Below are positions 9,526-17,397 of a stretch of DNA of 64,000 bases, in pieces. Each line of letters opens with the position of its first letter. The stretch's first letter is position 1. The translations under genes and the position numbers were made by a program. The notes beneath the pieces were generated by a model. It worked only from the letters and a program-made list of their open reading frames with translations. It was not told where the DNA came from and searched no databases. The DNA comes from CAZLBC01 sp964557575 (GTDB lineage Bacteria > Planctomycetota > Phycisphaerae > SM23-33), in contig CAZLBC010000003.1 in NCBI GenBank assembly GCA_964557575.1, positions 87,587 through 151,586 on the forward strand. Reading direction: 5' to 3'.

Positions 9526-10554
9526 TCAATCGGCTCCCGATTCGTGTGCCGGGTAACTGCAGGAGGGCTCTTCGGCAAGGTAATCGCCGGTTTCGGCGAA
9601 TGCCCGGGCCCTGCACCCGCCGCAGACATCCCTGAAGCGGCAGCGTCCGCACTTGCCTTTCAACCGGCTCCTGTCTCTCAAATCGGCAAGAACCGCGGCG
9701 TCTCGCCAGATATGCTCGAGCGGTGTTTCCCGCAGGGAACCGCACGATACCGGTAAGTAACCGCAGGGAAAAACCTCGCCGGTATGGCCGACAAAAATGA
9801 CGGAAAAGCCGCACAGACATCCGCGGCCCGGGGCACTGTCGCCCTTCGCGGCCGCGATGCGGTTGTAGTGAGGGGCGCAGGTTGCGCGGAGTTCAACCGA
9901 GTCCCCGGTGTTCACGCGGTGCACCCAGCCGAGCAGTTTTTCGTATTGTTCCGGGGAAATCTGGTCTGTACGACCGATGGTTGCCCCGCACCCCACAGGG
10001 ACGAGCAGGAACAGGTGAACGGCATGAATGCCCCGCTCGACAGCGGTATGGTAGATGGTTTCGATTTGATCGACGTTCCGCCGGGTCACCGTCACGTTCA
10101 ACTGCACCTGGTTTCCCGCCGCCAGCAGCAGATCTATGCCGCGCATCGTCCGTCGGTATGAACCGGTAATGCCGCGGAGGGTGTCGTGCGTTTTTGCGTC
10201 GGCGCCGTCAATGCTGACGGAAACCCTCCCGAATCCGGCGGCTCGTATCCGTTCGGCCGTGTCCGTGTCCACGAGCGTGCCGTTGGTCGCCAGTGCCGTC
10301 GGCAGGCCGCGTGTACCGGCGACGGCGGCAAGGTGTTCCCAGTCGTTTCGTACCAGCGGCTCGCCGCCGGAAAAGATCACCAGCGGCCGGCCGAGGACCG
10401 CGGCCGATGTGAGCATGTCCTCCGCCTCGGCCGTGGTCAGTTCACCCGCCGTCTCCTCCGGTTCAACCCGGCGGCAATGGGCGCAGGCGAGATTGCAGGC
10501 GGCGGTGGATTCCCAGAAGAGTATTCTCAGCGGCGGGAGGCCCCCCGGGCTCAT
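9526..10554 (-). CDS. ahbD: Heme synthase AhbD (radical SAM/SPASM)
   Basis: 342 aa. The radical SAM cluster is C20-x3-C24-x2-C27 (STAACNLACAHC), with the GGEPL motif in FSGGEPLVRNDWE. The C-terminal SPASM part has many cysteines and the phrases HTGEVFPCGYLPVSCG and CGRCRFRDVCGGCRARAF ending in EEPSCSYP, the AhbD hallmark. AhbD oxidatively decarboxylates the two propionates of Fe-coproporphyrin III to give heme b, the last step of the siroheme-dependent pathway. It overlaps ahbC by the ATGA at 10551-10554, so translation is coupled. Heme d1 NirJ is the main alternative, but adjacency to AhbC and the C-terminal signature favour AhbD. It acts in the cytosol under low oxygen. Confidence 0.85.
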   Translation of the reverse strand: MSPGGLPPLRILFWESTAACNLACAHCRRVEPEETAGELTTAEAEDMLTSAAVLGRPLVIFSGGEPLVRNDWEHLAAVAGTRGLPTALATNGTLVDTDTAERIRAAGFGRVSVSIDGADAKTHDTLRGITGSYRRTMRGIDLLLAAGNQVQLNVTVTRRNVDQIETIYHTAVERGIHAVHLFLLVPVGCGATIGRTDQISPEQYEKLLGWVHRVNTGDSVELRATCAPHYNRIAAAKGDSAPGRGCLCGFSVIFVGHTGEVFPCGYLPVSCGSLRETPLEHIWRDAAVLADLRDRSRLKGKCGRCRFRDVCGGCRARAFAETGDYLAEEPSCSYPAHESGAD

Positions 10555-11762
10555 GACGGATCACCCGTGTTTTCAACCGTCGCGGCGCTGTCGCGGGCGA
10601 CAACCGGATTGCCGGAAATGTCCTCATCGGACAGGTAACAGGCCGGGTCGTCGCCCCATATCCCGTTGCCGGCCGCCTCCGCCCGGGCGCGGAGGTTGCC
10701 GTTGCACATGTTCAGGAATCGACACCGGTTGCAGCGACACCGCAGGTGTTTTTTTCGCTCGCGCAGCATGGCCAGAAGGGATTGGTCGGGATCGGTCCAA
10801 ATCCGGCTGAACGGCCGTGTGCGGATATCGCCGACCGGGTGGTTACGCCAGAACTGGTCGGGATAGACACGGCCGTCCCAGCTTATGCAGGCGATTGACT
10901 CGCCGCTGCGATTGCCGCCGTTGCGGGCGAGCAGTTCGGCGGCGGCTGCCGCCGCGCCGGGGTCGTCTTTCAGCATCGTCATGTAGAGCAGCGGACCGTC
11001 GGCATGGTTGTCGACGGTGAGCACTTCCACCCGGCGACCGGCCTCGCGCAGTTTCACGGTGCGATCGATAATACGTCCGACCGCCTCGCGGGTTACGGCG
11101 GCGGGGACCATCGCATCCTCCAGGTTCTTTCCCCTCCCGGCTGATACCAGGTGATAAAAGCAGAGCCGGGGTATGCCTTCGCGTTCGACGAGGTCGAAGA
11201 CCGCATCGATCTGCGAGACGTTATCCCGGGTCATGGTGAACCGCAGCCCTACCTTGACGCCGGCTTCGAGGCAGTCGCGGATTCCCGCCAGTGCATCGTC
11301 GAACGCGCCCGCCCTGCCCCGGAACGTATCGTTTGTTGCGGGATCGGCCGCATCGAGACTGACGCCGGCATAGGCAAGGCCGAGCCGGGAGAGTTCCGCG
11401 GCCCGCTGTTTGTCTATCAATGTTCCGTTTGTGCTCAGGACGGTGCGAAGCCCGCGGTCCCGTGCGGCGGAAATCAGTTCCTCGAGGTCGGGGCGCATCA
11501 GGGGTTCACCCCCTGAAAAGAGCAGCACCGGGGCGCCGAATGCAGAGAGGTCCTCTATCATGTTCAGGGCTTCGGCCGTCGTCAGTTCGTCGGGTTCGCG
11601 ACGGGCGTCGCTTGCCGAGTAACAGTGTGAACAGAGGAGATTGCAGACGCGGGTACAATTCCATACGACGATCGGCCGGCGATCTTCCGTGCGCCGGTGC
11701 GCGTATCGCAGCCCGTCGGATGGTTCCGCAATTCCCGATGTCAGTCTTGAAATGCCGATCAT
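10551..11762 (-). CDS. ahbC: 12,18-didecarboxysiroheme deacetylase AhbC (radical SAM/SPASM)
   Basis: 403 aa. It begins with the typical MIGISRLTSGIAEPSDGLRY leader, followed by the radical SAM cluster C40-x3-C44-x2-C47 (TRVCNLLCSHC), FSGGEPLMRPDLEE and the STNGTLID strand. The C-terminal SPASM region carries CRCNRCRFLNMCNGNLRARA. AhbC removes the acetate side chains of didecarboxysiroheme to give Fe-coproporphyrin III, the substrate of the product of the next gene. The earlier steps (siroheme synthesis and AhbAB) are not in this window. A promoter with -10 at 11795-11800 and -35 at 11818-11823 lies upstream, and a palindrome covers the -35. NirJ2-type annotations refer to the same family. Confidence 0.87.
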   Translation of the reverse strand: MIGISRLTSGIAEPSDGLRYAHRRTEDRRPIVVWNCTRVCNLLCSHCYSASDARREPDELTTAEALNMIEDLSAFGAPVLLFSGGEPLMRPDLEELISAARDRGLRTVLSTNGTLIDKQRAAELSRLGLAYAGVSLDAADPATNDTFRGRAGAFDDALAGIRDCLEAGVKVGLRFTMTRDNVSQIDAVFDLVEREGIPRLCFYHLVSAGRGKNLEDAMVPAAVTREAVGRIIDRTVKLREAGRRVEVLTVDNHADGPLLYMTMLKDDPGAAAAAAELLARNGGNRSGESIACISWDGRVYPDQFWRNHPVGDIRTRPFSRIWTDPDQSLLAMLRERKKHLRCRCNRCRFLNMCNGNLRARAEAAGNGIWGDDPACYLSDEDISGNPVVARDSAATVENTGDPS

Positions 11763-11794
11763 TGTCTGCAGCTCCGTGATTAACCGGTCTATAC

Positions 11795-11823
11795 ATCATA
11801 GCTGCGTAAGACGTGATTTTAAA
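11795..11823 (-). promoter_or_regulatory. Candidate sigma70-type promoter of ahbC
   Basis: Read on the minus strand: -35 TTTAAA (11823-11818), a 17-nt spacer, and -10 TATGAT (11800-11795, five of six consensus bases). The predicted start near 11788 leaves about 25 nt of leader before the ahbC ATG. The -35 lies in the centre of the palindrome at 11813-11827. Confidence 0.5.
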
Positions 11824-11827
11824 TCAC
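11813..11827. promoter_or_regulatory. Palindromic candidate operator in the ahbC-rnpA intergenic region
   Basis: GTGATTTTAAATCAC is a perfect 7-bp inverted repeat around one central base. It covers the -35 box of the ahbC promoter, where a bound factor would repress (or, for a class II activator, stimulate) transcription. GTGA...TCAC half-sites recall CRP/FNR/Rex-type regulators, but the 7-nt gap differs from the usual 6, so no family is assigned. Confidence 0.4.
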
Positions 11828-11878
11828 AAATCCTCCGTTCGCTCAGCGGCTGTTCGCGTTAGAATGGTATATCGCGAT

Positions 11879-12265
11879 ATGAAATGTGATTTTCCCAGGA
11901 ACAGAAGGATCCGGAGCGGGGCGGTTATCCGCCGGTTGTTTCGCAGCGGTTGTCGGGCGGCGGACGATCGCCTGCGGCTCTACACGGCACCCGGCGGAAC
12001 GGCCGGGGGCCGGTCCCGATGCGGGGTCATCGTCTCCCGTCGCCACGGCAATGCCGTCCGGAGAAACCGTATCAAGCGCGTCTGTCGCGAGGCGTTCAGA
12101 CTCACCGCGCCGCATATGCCGGAGGGGCGTGATTACCTGCTCTGCCCGCATCCCGGGAGAGACCTGGACCTGGACGGGGTTCGCGCATCGCTGTCCGCCC
12201 TGGCCGCCGCGGCCGTTCCGGACGGCGCGGGCGAGACGAACGCGGACCCGGATGGCGGACAATGA
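11879..12265 (+). CDS. rnpA: Ribonuclease P protein component
   Basis: About 128 aa from the ATG at 11879 (the alternative ATG at 11864 adds five residues; neither has a clear Shine-Dalgarno). The basic protein contains the RNR motif of RNase P proteins in RRNRIKRVCREAFR and the preceding CGVIVSRRHGNAV strand. It binds the catalytic RNA and helps process the 5' ends of pre-tRNAs in the cytoplasm. The usual upstream partner rpmH is not here: ahbC is divergently placed instead. It overlaps yidD by four bases (ATGA at 12262-12265), the standard rnpA-yidD arrangement. The start lies inside a 12-bp palindrome (11869-11880), which may be chance. Confidence 0.9.
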   Translation: MKCDFPRNRRIRSGAVIRRLFRSGCRAADDRLRLYTAPGGTAGGRSRCGVIVSRRHGNAVRRNRIKRVCREAFRLTAPHMPEGRDYLLCPHPGRDLDLDGVRASLSALAAAAVPDGAGETNADPDGGQ

Positions 12266-12597
12266 AAGAACGCATCGACCGCAAAGAATACGGTAACACC
12301 GCCGGCGGCGGGGCCGGCCCGGCGGTGTTGCGGCTGCCTGCGGCATTTCTTGTTTTTGCCGTGCGCCTGTACCAGGTGACCCTTTCGCCCTATATCGGCA
12401 ACCAGTGCCGTTTTGTTCCCACCTGCAGCGAATACTTCATACAAGCCGTCAGATATCACGGGGCACTGAAGGGCTCGGTGCTCGGTACCTGGCGTATCCT
12501 GAGATGCCATCCATTTTCCCGCGGGGGATACGATCCGGTTCCGCAGGGTGAGGAGACGGCGCTGAATGAACGGCATTTCACAGATCGTGACTTCTGA
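12262..12597 (+). CDS. yidD: Membrane protein insertion efficiency factor YidD
   Basis: 111 aa. It carries the family core: LYQVTLSPYIGNQCRFVPTC with both conserved cysteines, then SEYFIQAVRYHGALKG and the GTWRILRCHPFSRGGYDPVP end. YidD is a small, membrane-associated protein that aids YidC-dependent insertion. It is coupled to rnpA by a 4-bp overlap. yidC, usually next, is absent; the following gene lies on the opposite strand and overlaps the yidD 3' end by about 20 bp (12578-12597), so both stop codons lie within the convergent gene. The first 20 residues are longer than in typical members. Confidence 0.92.
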   Translation: MKERIDRKEYGNTAGGGAGPAVLRLPAAFLVFAVRLYQVTLSPYIGNQCRFVPTCSEYFIQAVRYHGALKGSVLGTWRILRCHPFSRGGYDPVPQGEETALNERHFTDRDF

Positions 12598-13255
12598 TTT
12601 TTCCTCCCGGTTTACCTGCCGTCTCTGTCACGGTTGAAACCGCTTCATCGAGGTCGTCGGTTATCGTGAAACGGTCCATGTCGAATGCATCGATTTTGCG
12701 CGGCTCCTGTTCCAGCATGACCGTTCTGATCCACTGTTTAAGGCCACGCCAGAAATCGGTTCCGATGAGAATGACCGGGAAGCTCTCGGCCTTGCCGGTT
12801 TGGATCAGGGTCATGGAGTTGAAAAACTCGTGCAGTGTGCCGAAGCCCCCGGGAAAACAGATAAAGGCATTGGAGTACTTCACGAACATGACCAGCCGCG
12901 TGAAAAAATAGTGAAACTCGATCTTGATATTGGAATAGTCATTGGGTACCTGCTCCTGCGGCAGGCGGATATTCAATCCCACGCTCGCGCCGCCCGCTTC
13001 GGCGGCGCCCCGGTTTGCCGCCTCCATAATGCCTTCGCCTCCGCCGCTGATAACACCGTACCCCTTTGCGACCAGCATCGACGCGAGTGTTCGAGCATTT
13101 TCATAATCGGGGTGTTCCTCCGGGGTCCTGGCTGAACCGAAAATGCTTACGGCGGCGCCCAGTATGCTCATGCGTTCGAATCCCTCCACGAACTCGCTCA
13201 TTATTCTGAACACGCGCCACGTGTCGTTGCTGGAAAACTGGTCCTGGACAGTCAT
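12578..13255 (-). CDS. LOG family (TIGR00730) Rossmann-fold protein
   Basis: 225 aa. It shows the lysine-decarboxylase-like/LOG signature PGGFGTLHEFF together with the upstream GGGEGIMEAANRGA loop and the FGSARTPEEHPDYENARTLA entry strand. Characterised members are cytokinin riboside 5'-monophosphate phosphoribohydrolases or nucleotide N-glycosidases; the bacterial role is generally unknown. An AGGAG precedes the ATG at good distance. It stands alone on this strand and converges on yidD. Confidence 0.85.
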   Translation of the reverse strand: MTVQDQFSSNDTWRVFRIMSEFVEGFERMSILGAAVSIFGSARTPEEHPDYENARTLASMLVAKGYGVISGGGEGIMEAANRGAAEAGGASVGLNIRLPQEQVPNDYSNIKIEFHYFFTRLVMFVKYSNAFICFPGGFGTLHEFFNSMTLIQTGKAESFPVILIGTDFWRGLKQWIRTVMLEQEPRKIDAFDMDRFTITDDLDEAVSTVTETAGKPGGKIRSHDL

Positions 13256-13401
13256 CGGGAAACTCCTGTGATGAATGAGTAACTCTTACAATAACGAACG
13301 GAACGAATACTGTATATATCGGAACGTTTTGCAGTATAGCCACCGCGACGTCAAGCATTATCTCTGTTACCTGTCTCCCGCACGCCCGGCGCAACCTGAA
13401 A

Positions 13402-13430
13402 TTGACACCGGCCCCGGCAGAGAGTATCCT
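13402..13430 (+). promoter_or_regulatory. Candidate sigma70 promoter
   Basis: A perfect -35 TTGACA (13402-13407), a 17-nt spacer and TATCCT (13425-13430, four of six). It sits 35 nt before the ATG of the HAD-like lipoprotein gene, with its Shine-Dalgarno downstream at 13454-13457. Confidence 0.5.
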
Positions 13431-13464
13431 CTGTTGCTTGATACGAGGTAGGTGGAGAATACCC

Positions 13465-14334
13465 ATGATGAGATTCTGCAGGTCCACTTTGTCAATGTGC
13501 CTGGCATTGTTATCCGCTGGTTTTGCCTGTACCGGCTGCGGTGGTTACTACGTTCTGACGGTCCCGGACCAGGTGGCTCCCGCCGACGGAAAGGCGGTCG
13601 CGACCTTGCGGCTGCAGCGCAACGACTTCCTGGTGTTGATCCTGCCGGAAAAAGGGAGGCCGATGCGTTTTTCAATCCTCCCGCCGTCGGCCGATACCGC
13701 CGGACGCACCAGGACTCCCGAAAAGAGTGCGCGGACGGATGCGGACGGCTACGCCGGGGTGACCTTTTCGATGCCGGCGCCTCCGGTGAGCGGAAAGCCG
13801 GGCACGTATACCCTGTGCGTCGATTTGCAGGATCGGCGCGGTGAGAAGCTCCACGCGCGAGCGAGACTCTTTGTGTGGGATCCACAACGGGAGGTGGTCG
13901 CGGTGGAAATGGATGCACTGCCGATGGTCGGTGCCGCGGCGGAAGAAGCGGCCGCCGCGCTCCGGCGGTTGCACGCGGAGGCGAATATCGTTTACCTGAC
14001 GAACGTCTCTCTTCGCGACAGGGAGCCGCAGCACCGTAATCTCGTCGAGTCCGGGTATCCGGACGGTCCGATACTGCTGTGGGAGTATCGCCGGTGGCAC
14101 GTGAAGCGGGTGGGGAGGTTTAATATGCCGGTGGTTACGTTCAAGCCGCATTTTGCCGGCCGGCTGGAGTCGGTACAAAAGCAGTTTCCGCGGTTTAAAA
14201 CGGGTATATGCACCACAAGGAATGCGGAACGGGCATTTCTGGAATCCGGTCTCAAGGCCGTTGTCGTCGGCATCGCCGCCACGGGCGCAGAGGATGTGAC
14301 CGGCTGCCCGAATTGGTCCCGGTTGGACTTCTAG
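13465..14334 (+). CDS. Exported HAD-like protein with degenerate active site, probable lipoprotein
   Basis: 289 aa from the ATG at 13465, placed 7 nt after GGAG (13454-13457). A hydrophobic leader ends in a cysteine-rich stretch (LALLSAGFACTGCGG) that could be a weak lipobox. Residues about 35-140 look like an Ig-type beta domain (VPDQVAPADGKAVATLRL, DADGYAGVTFSMPAP). From about 145 the pattern matches HAD phosphatases of the LNS2/APP1 type: ANIVYLTNVSLRDRE is motif II, followed by GYPDGPILLWEY. The motif I nucleophile is replaced (E148-M149-D150), and the motif IV acidic pair is missing (GICTTRNAERAF). It is therefore probably not a working phosphatase. Function unknown. Confidence 0.7.
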   Translation: MMRFCRSTLSMCLALLSAGFACTGCGGYYVLTVPDQVAPADGKAVATLRLQRNDFLVLILPEKGRPMRFSILPPSADTAGRTRTPEKSARTDADGYAGVTFSMPAPPVSGKPGTYTLCVDLQDRRGEKLHARARLFVWDPQREVVAVEMDALPMVGAAAEEAAAALRRLHAEANIVYLTNVSLRDREPQHRNLVESGYPDGPILLWEYRRWHVKRVGRFNMPVVTFKPHFAGRLESVQKQFPRFKTGICTTRNAERAFLESGLKAVVVGIAATGAEDVTGCPNWSRLDF

Positions 14335-14367
14335 TCGCCGTCTCTCTCCGGGAGAGGCACCACTGCC

Positions 14368-15444
14368 ATGTTTGAGAGTTCGCCGTTGAATGACCCGCGC
14401 ACGATACTCGTAATCATGCCGAACTGGATCGGCGATTCCGTTATGGCGACGCCTTCATTGAAAGCACTTCGTCGATCATATCCCGCTTCGTTCCTCTGCG
14501 TAGCCGGATTGCGGCCCGTTCTTGAGACGGTGTTTGACCCGGCGATCTCCGACCTGCCCATCGAGTTGCCCGCAAAATCCCGGGGATCGCTTTTTCGGAC
14601 GATTCGACTGATACGGCAGGGCCGTTTCGATATGGCGGTGATATTTCCGAACAGCTTTCGATCGGCCCTCGCGGTGTTTCTCGGAAAAGTCAAGAAGCGG
14701 GTCGGCTATGCCCGGGACGGCCGCGGGTTCATGCTCACCGACACGGCGAAGCCGCCGGTCGGTGAAGACCGAAAACGGGTGGCGTATCCCACGCTCGACT
14801 ACTATGCCGATCTGCTCGCGGTGCTGGGTATCGATGTCGACGACCGGACGATGTCTCTGCCGATCGATCCCGCGCCGGGTGAAACGGTACTCGCGGCGGC
14901 GGGTTTTCAGCCGGGCTCCCCGCTCGTCATGGTGAATCCCGGCGCCGCATACGGGCCGGCGAAACTATGGCCCGCCGCGCGGTATGCTTCCCTGTCCGAC
15001 GCGCTCATCGATCAACGTGATGCCCAGGTGATCATCAACGCCGCGCCCGCCGAGCAGGAGACGGCGCGGCGTGTTGCTCACGCGATGCGAAACGAGCCGT
15101 TGATTAATTTCGGCATGCGGGATAATTCGCTGACACTGCTCAAGAGCCTCCTGGCCCGGTGCGACCTGCTGATCACGAACGACACGGGGGCTCGGCATAT
15201 CGGCGTTGCGGCCGGCACCGCGGTCGTGACCCTGTACGGGTCCACCGATCCGCGGTGGACAACCCTCGATTATCACCGGCAGAGAGACATACGGGCGGCC
15301 GTTGATTGCGGGCCGTGTCAAAAGAAGGTCTGCCCGTTGCCGGCCGGGCGGGGCCGGATGGCCTGCATGGAGCAGATTACCGTCGAGGAGGTATTGGGTG
15401 CGGTGTCGGAACTGTTGCGCGAAGGGAGGCGTGGCGATGAATAA
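14368..15444 (+). CDS. waaF: ADP-heptose:LPS heptosyltransferase II (GT9, WaaF-like)
   Basis: 358 aa. It opens with MPNWIGDSVMATPSLKAL, the heptosyltransferase II N-terminus, followed by FPNSFRSALAVFLGKVKKRV and, in the C-terminal domain, the donor-site signature NDTGARHIGVAAGTAV with LYGSTDPRWT. GT9 enzymes transfer L-glycero-D-manno-heptose to the inner core of lipopolysaccharide at the cytoplasmic face of the inner membrane. It is first in a four-gene envelope run and overlaps the kinase gene by 8 bp. The exact acceptor cannot be told from sequence; WaaC-like or broader GT9 activity is possible. Confidence 0.85.
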   Translation: MFESSPLNDPRTILVIMPNWIGDSVMATPSLKALRRSYPASFLCVAGLRPVLETVFDPAISDLPIELPAKSRGSLFRTIRLIRQGRFDMAVIFPNSFRSALAVFLGKVKKRVGYARDGRGFMLTDTAKPPVGEDRKRVAYPTLDYYADLLAVLGIDVDDRTMSLPIDPAPGETVLAAAGFQPGSPLVMVNPGAAYGPAKLWPAARYASLSDALIDQRDAQVIINAAPAEQETARRVAHAMRNEPLINFGMRDNSLTLLKSLLARCDLLITNDTGARHIGVAAGTAVVTLYGSTDPRWTTLDYHRQRDIRAAVDCGPCQKKVCPLPAGRGRMACMEQITVEEVLGAVSELLREGRRGDE

Positions 15445-16249
15445 CGGCACCCGGCAGATCGATCCCCGGATCGTGAGTTACCTGGAGGAAAACGGGCTCG
15501 ATACCGTCGCGGGCGCTTTTGCCTGGAAGGGGGGGCATGACATGGTGAAGCCCGGTCTCGGCAATCGCCGGAGGACGCGCATTTACTTCTGTGACCACGA
15601 AAAGCACTGCTGGCAGTTGTTCATGAAACGGTATTACCCGCGTCCGACAATCAATCGTCTGGTGTCGTTTTTATGCGGTTCCGGCCGGGTATCGGAGGCG
15701 GCCGCGGAGTATCGGAATATCCGCTTTCTTCGTGAAGCCGGTGTGCCCACCATGCGGGAAATCACGTTCGGCGAAGATGAGGGATGGCTGGGGCCGTTAC
15801 GGAGTTACCTCATCGTTTCGTCGGTTCCCGGTGACGCCCTCGAGCGGTGCGGGCAGGAATTTATTGACCGTCACGCCCGCAATCATCAAGCTGTCGATAC
15901 ATTGACGGAGGAGTTGATTACCCTGACCGTTGACTTGCATAAAACGGGATTTGTACACCGGGATTTCTATGCTTCCCACATCTTCCTGCATGAACACGAG
16001 GGGATACTCGAACTGTATCTCATAGACCTCGCGCGGGCATTTCGTCCCCGCGCGCGACTGTTCAGGTGGCGGGTAAAGGACCTGTCGCAACTCAAGTATT
16101 CAATGCCCGCGCAGTGGGTTTCGTCGAAATGGCATCATTTTATTTCCGGTTATCTTGACAGGATGAATTATGATAACCACCAGCGATGGAAGGCGGCAAT
16201 CGAGGCCCGCGTTGCCAGGATGGAACGAAGGAGTCGCGCGCGCGCATGA
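15437..16249 (+). CDS. LPS core kinase (WaaP/KdkA family)
   Basis: About 270 aa. I chose the ATG at 15437, inside the end of the heptosyltransferase gene, because AAGGGAGG (15422-15429) lies 7 nt before it. The kinase-like fold is clear: a nucleotide-binding lysine region (QLFMKRYYPRPTINR), the catalytic loop HRDFYASHIFLHE and the metal-binding LYLIDLARAF. This matches the lipopolysaccharide kinase family that phosphorylates heptose (WaaP) or Kdo (KdkA). Position next to a heptosyltransferase favours a heptose kinase. It is coupled to the next gene by an ATGA overlap. Confidence 0.85.
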   Translation: MNNGTRQIDPRIVSYLEENGLDTVAGAFAWKGGHDMVKPGLGNRRRTRIYFCDHEKHCWQLFMKRYYPRPTINRLVSFLCGSGRVSEAAAEYRNIRFLREAGVPTMREITFGEDEGWLGPLRSYLIVSSVPGDALERCGQEFIDRHARNHQAVDTLTEELITLTVDLHKTGFVHRDFYASHIFLHEHEGILELYLIDLARAFRPRARLFRWRVKDLSQLKYSMPAQWVSSKWHHFISGYLDRMNYDNHQRWKAAIEARVARMERRSRARA

Positions 16250-17394
16250 ATATAGCACTGGTTATAGAACGAATGGATCCGTCCCGCGGCGGCAGGGAAA
16301 CGTCGACGGCCGGGATAGCCGTACGGCTGGCCGGTGCGGGGCACGAGGTACATGTGTTCTGCCAGGAGGGATCGCTGGACGTGCCGGGTGTCGACGTGCA
16401 CGCTCTCGGGAAGCGGGGCCCGGGACGGGAATGGGAGTTGCGGAATTTTTATCGGAGACTTGAATCCTCCCTCAGTGATCGGCGCTACGACGTGGTGCAT
16501 TCAATGATGCCCCTGCCGGGGGCGGATATCTATCAGCCGCGCGGCGGGACGGCGCCGGCCAGGCTCGAGGCAGCGCGGCGGAGGCGGGGGGGGGGCGTGT
16601 CGGGGGATCTATGCCGGTTCTTTTCGCGTCTCGATCCGGCCCGGAGACTGATAGCGAAGAAGGAAAAGGCGGTTGCCCGCGATGCCGCCGTGCTCAGTAT
16701 TCCCAACAGCGAGATGGTTGCGGGGGAATTTCGCGTGTACTACAACCGTTGCCAGGGTGTCCGCGTGATTTTTAACGGCGTTGATATTCCCCGTGTGGAT
16801 GAGGCACAGCGGCGGGAATGGCGGCGCAAAAGACGCGCGGAGACAGGATGCCCGGACGGAGAGCCGCTTTTTTTGACTGTGGCGAAAAACCTTGCACTGA
16901 AGGGGGTATCGCAGGCGATCGACGCCTATGGGCGCTGGCGCCGTTCATCCGGGGATGATCGCGGCGGGAAACTCGTCATCGTGGGCGGCTGCAAAACCGA
17001 GCCGTACGTTCAGCTCGCACGGGACCACGGGGTAGCCGAGTCGGTGGTGTTCGCCCCCTTCACGGACGCTGTCTTCGAGTGGTATTCCGCCGCGGATGCC
17101 TGTCTGCTGCTGAGTTGGTACGATGCCTGCAGCCGCGTGGTACTGGAAGCGACCCGGTGGGGCGTACCGTCGATTACCACGGTGTACAACGGCGCCGCGG
17201 AGGCGCTTGCCTCAGGGGCCGGTATCGTGGTTTCGAATCCCGCAGACAGCGAGGCGGTTTCGTCCGCCATGGAAGAACTGGCCGACGATGAGATCAGGCG
17301 GGATCGCGCGTCCGTCTGCCGAACGGTTGCGGATTCGCTGAGCATGGAGAGACATGTTTCAGAACTGCTCGCCGTATACGAGAGTATGGCGTAA
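16246..17394 (+). CDS. Glycosyltransferase family 4, LPS core type (WaaG-like)
   Basis: 382 aa from the ATG in the 4-bp overlap with the kinase gene. The N-terminal domain has the GT4 nucleotide-sugar loop (RMDPSRGGRETSTAGIAVRL) and HSMMPLPGADIYQPRGG. The C-terminal domain carries FLTVAKNLALKGVSQAIDAY and the E-x7-E type region in WYDACSRVVLEATRWGVP. WaaG-like enzymes add the first outer-core hexose, and the combination with a heptosyltransferase and WaaP-type kinase supports that role. The sugar donor cannot be read from the sequence. Confidence 0.85.
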   Translation: MNIALVIERMDPSRGGRETSTAGIAVRLAGAGHEVHVFCQEGSLDVPGVDVHALGKRGPGREWELRNFYRRLESSLSDRRYDVVHSMMPLPGADIYQPRGGTAPARLEAARRRRGGGVSGDLCRFFSRLDPARRLIAKKEKAVARDAAVLSIPNSEMVAGEFRVYYNRCQGVRVIFNGVDIPRVDEAQRREWRRKRRAETGCPDGEPLFLTVAKNLALKGVSQAIDAYGRWRRSSGDDRGGKLVIVGGCKTEPYVQLARDHGVAESVVFAPFTDAVFEWYSAADACLLLSWYDACSRVVLEATRWGVPSITTVYNGAAEALASGAGIVVSNPADSEAVSSAMEELADDEIRRDRASVCRTVADSLSMERHVSELLAVYESMA

Positions 17395-17397
17395 CCG

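Noticed and set aside
9526..11762. Heme d1 (nirJ) or PQQ/mycofactocin-type maturase assignment of the radical SAM pair
   Set aside because: Both N-terminal and SPASM signatures fit AhbC and AhbD as a pair, and no nir genes or peptide precursor are nearby.
11641..11862. Short plus-strand frame upstream of rnpA as rpmH (ribosomal protein L34)
   Set aside because: The translation lacks the K-R-T-x-Q-P start and basic L34 pattern, and it overlaps ahbC.
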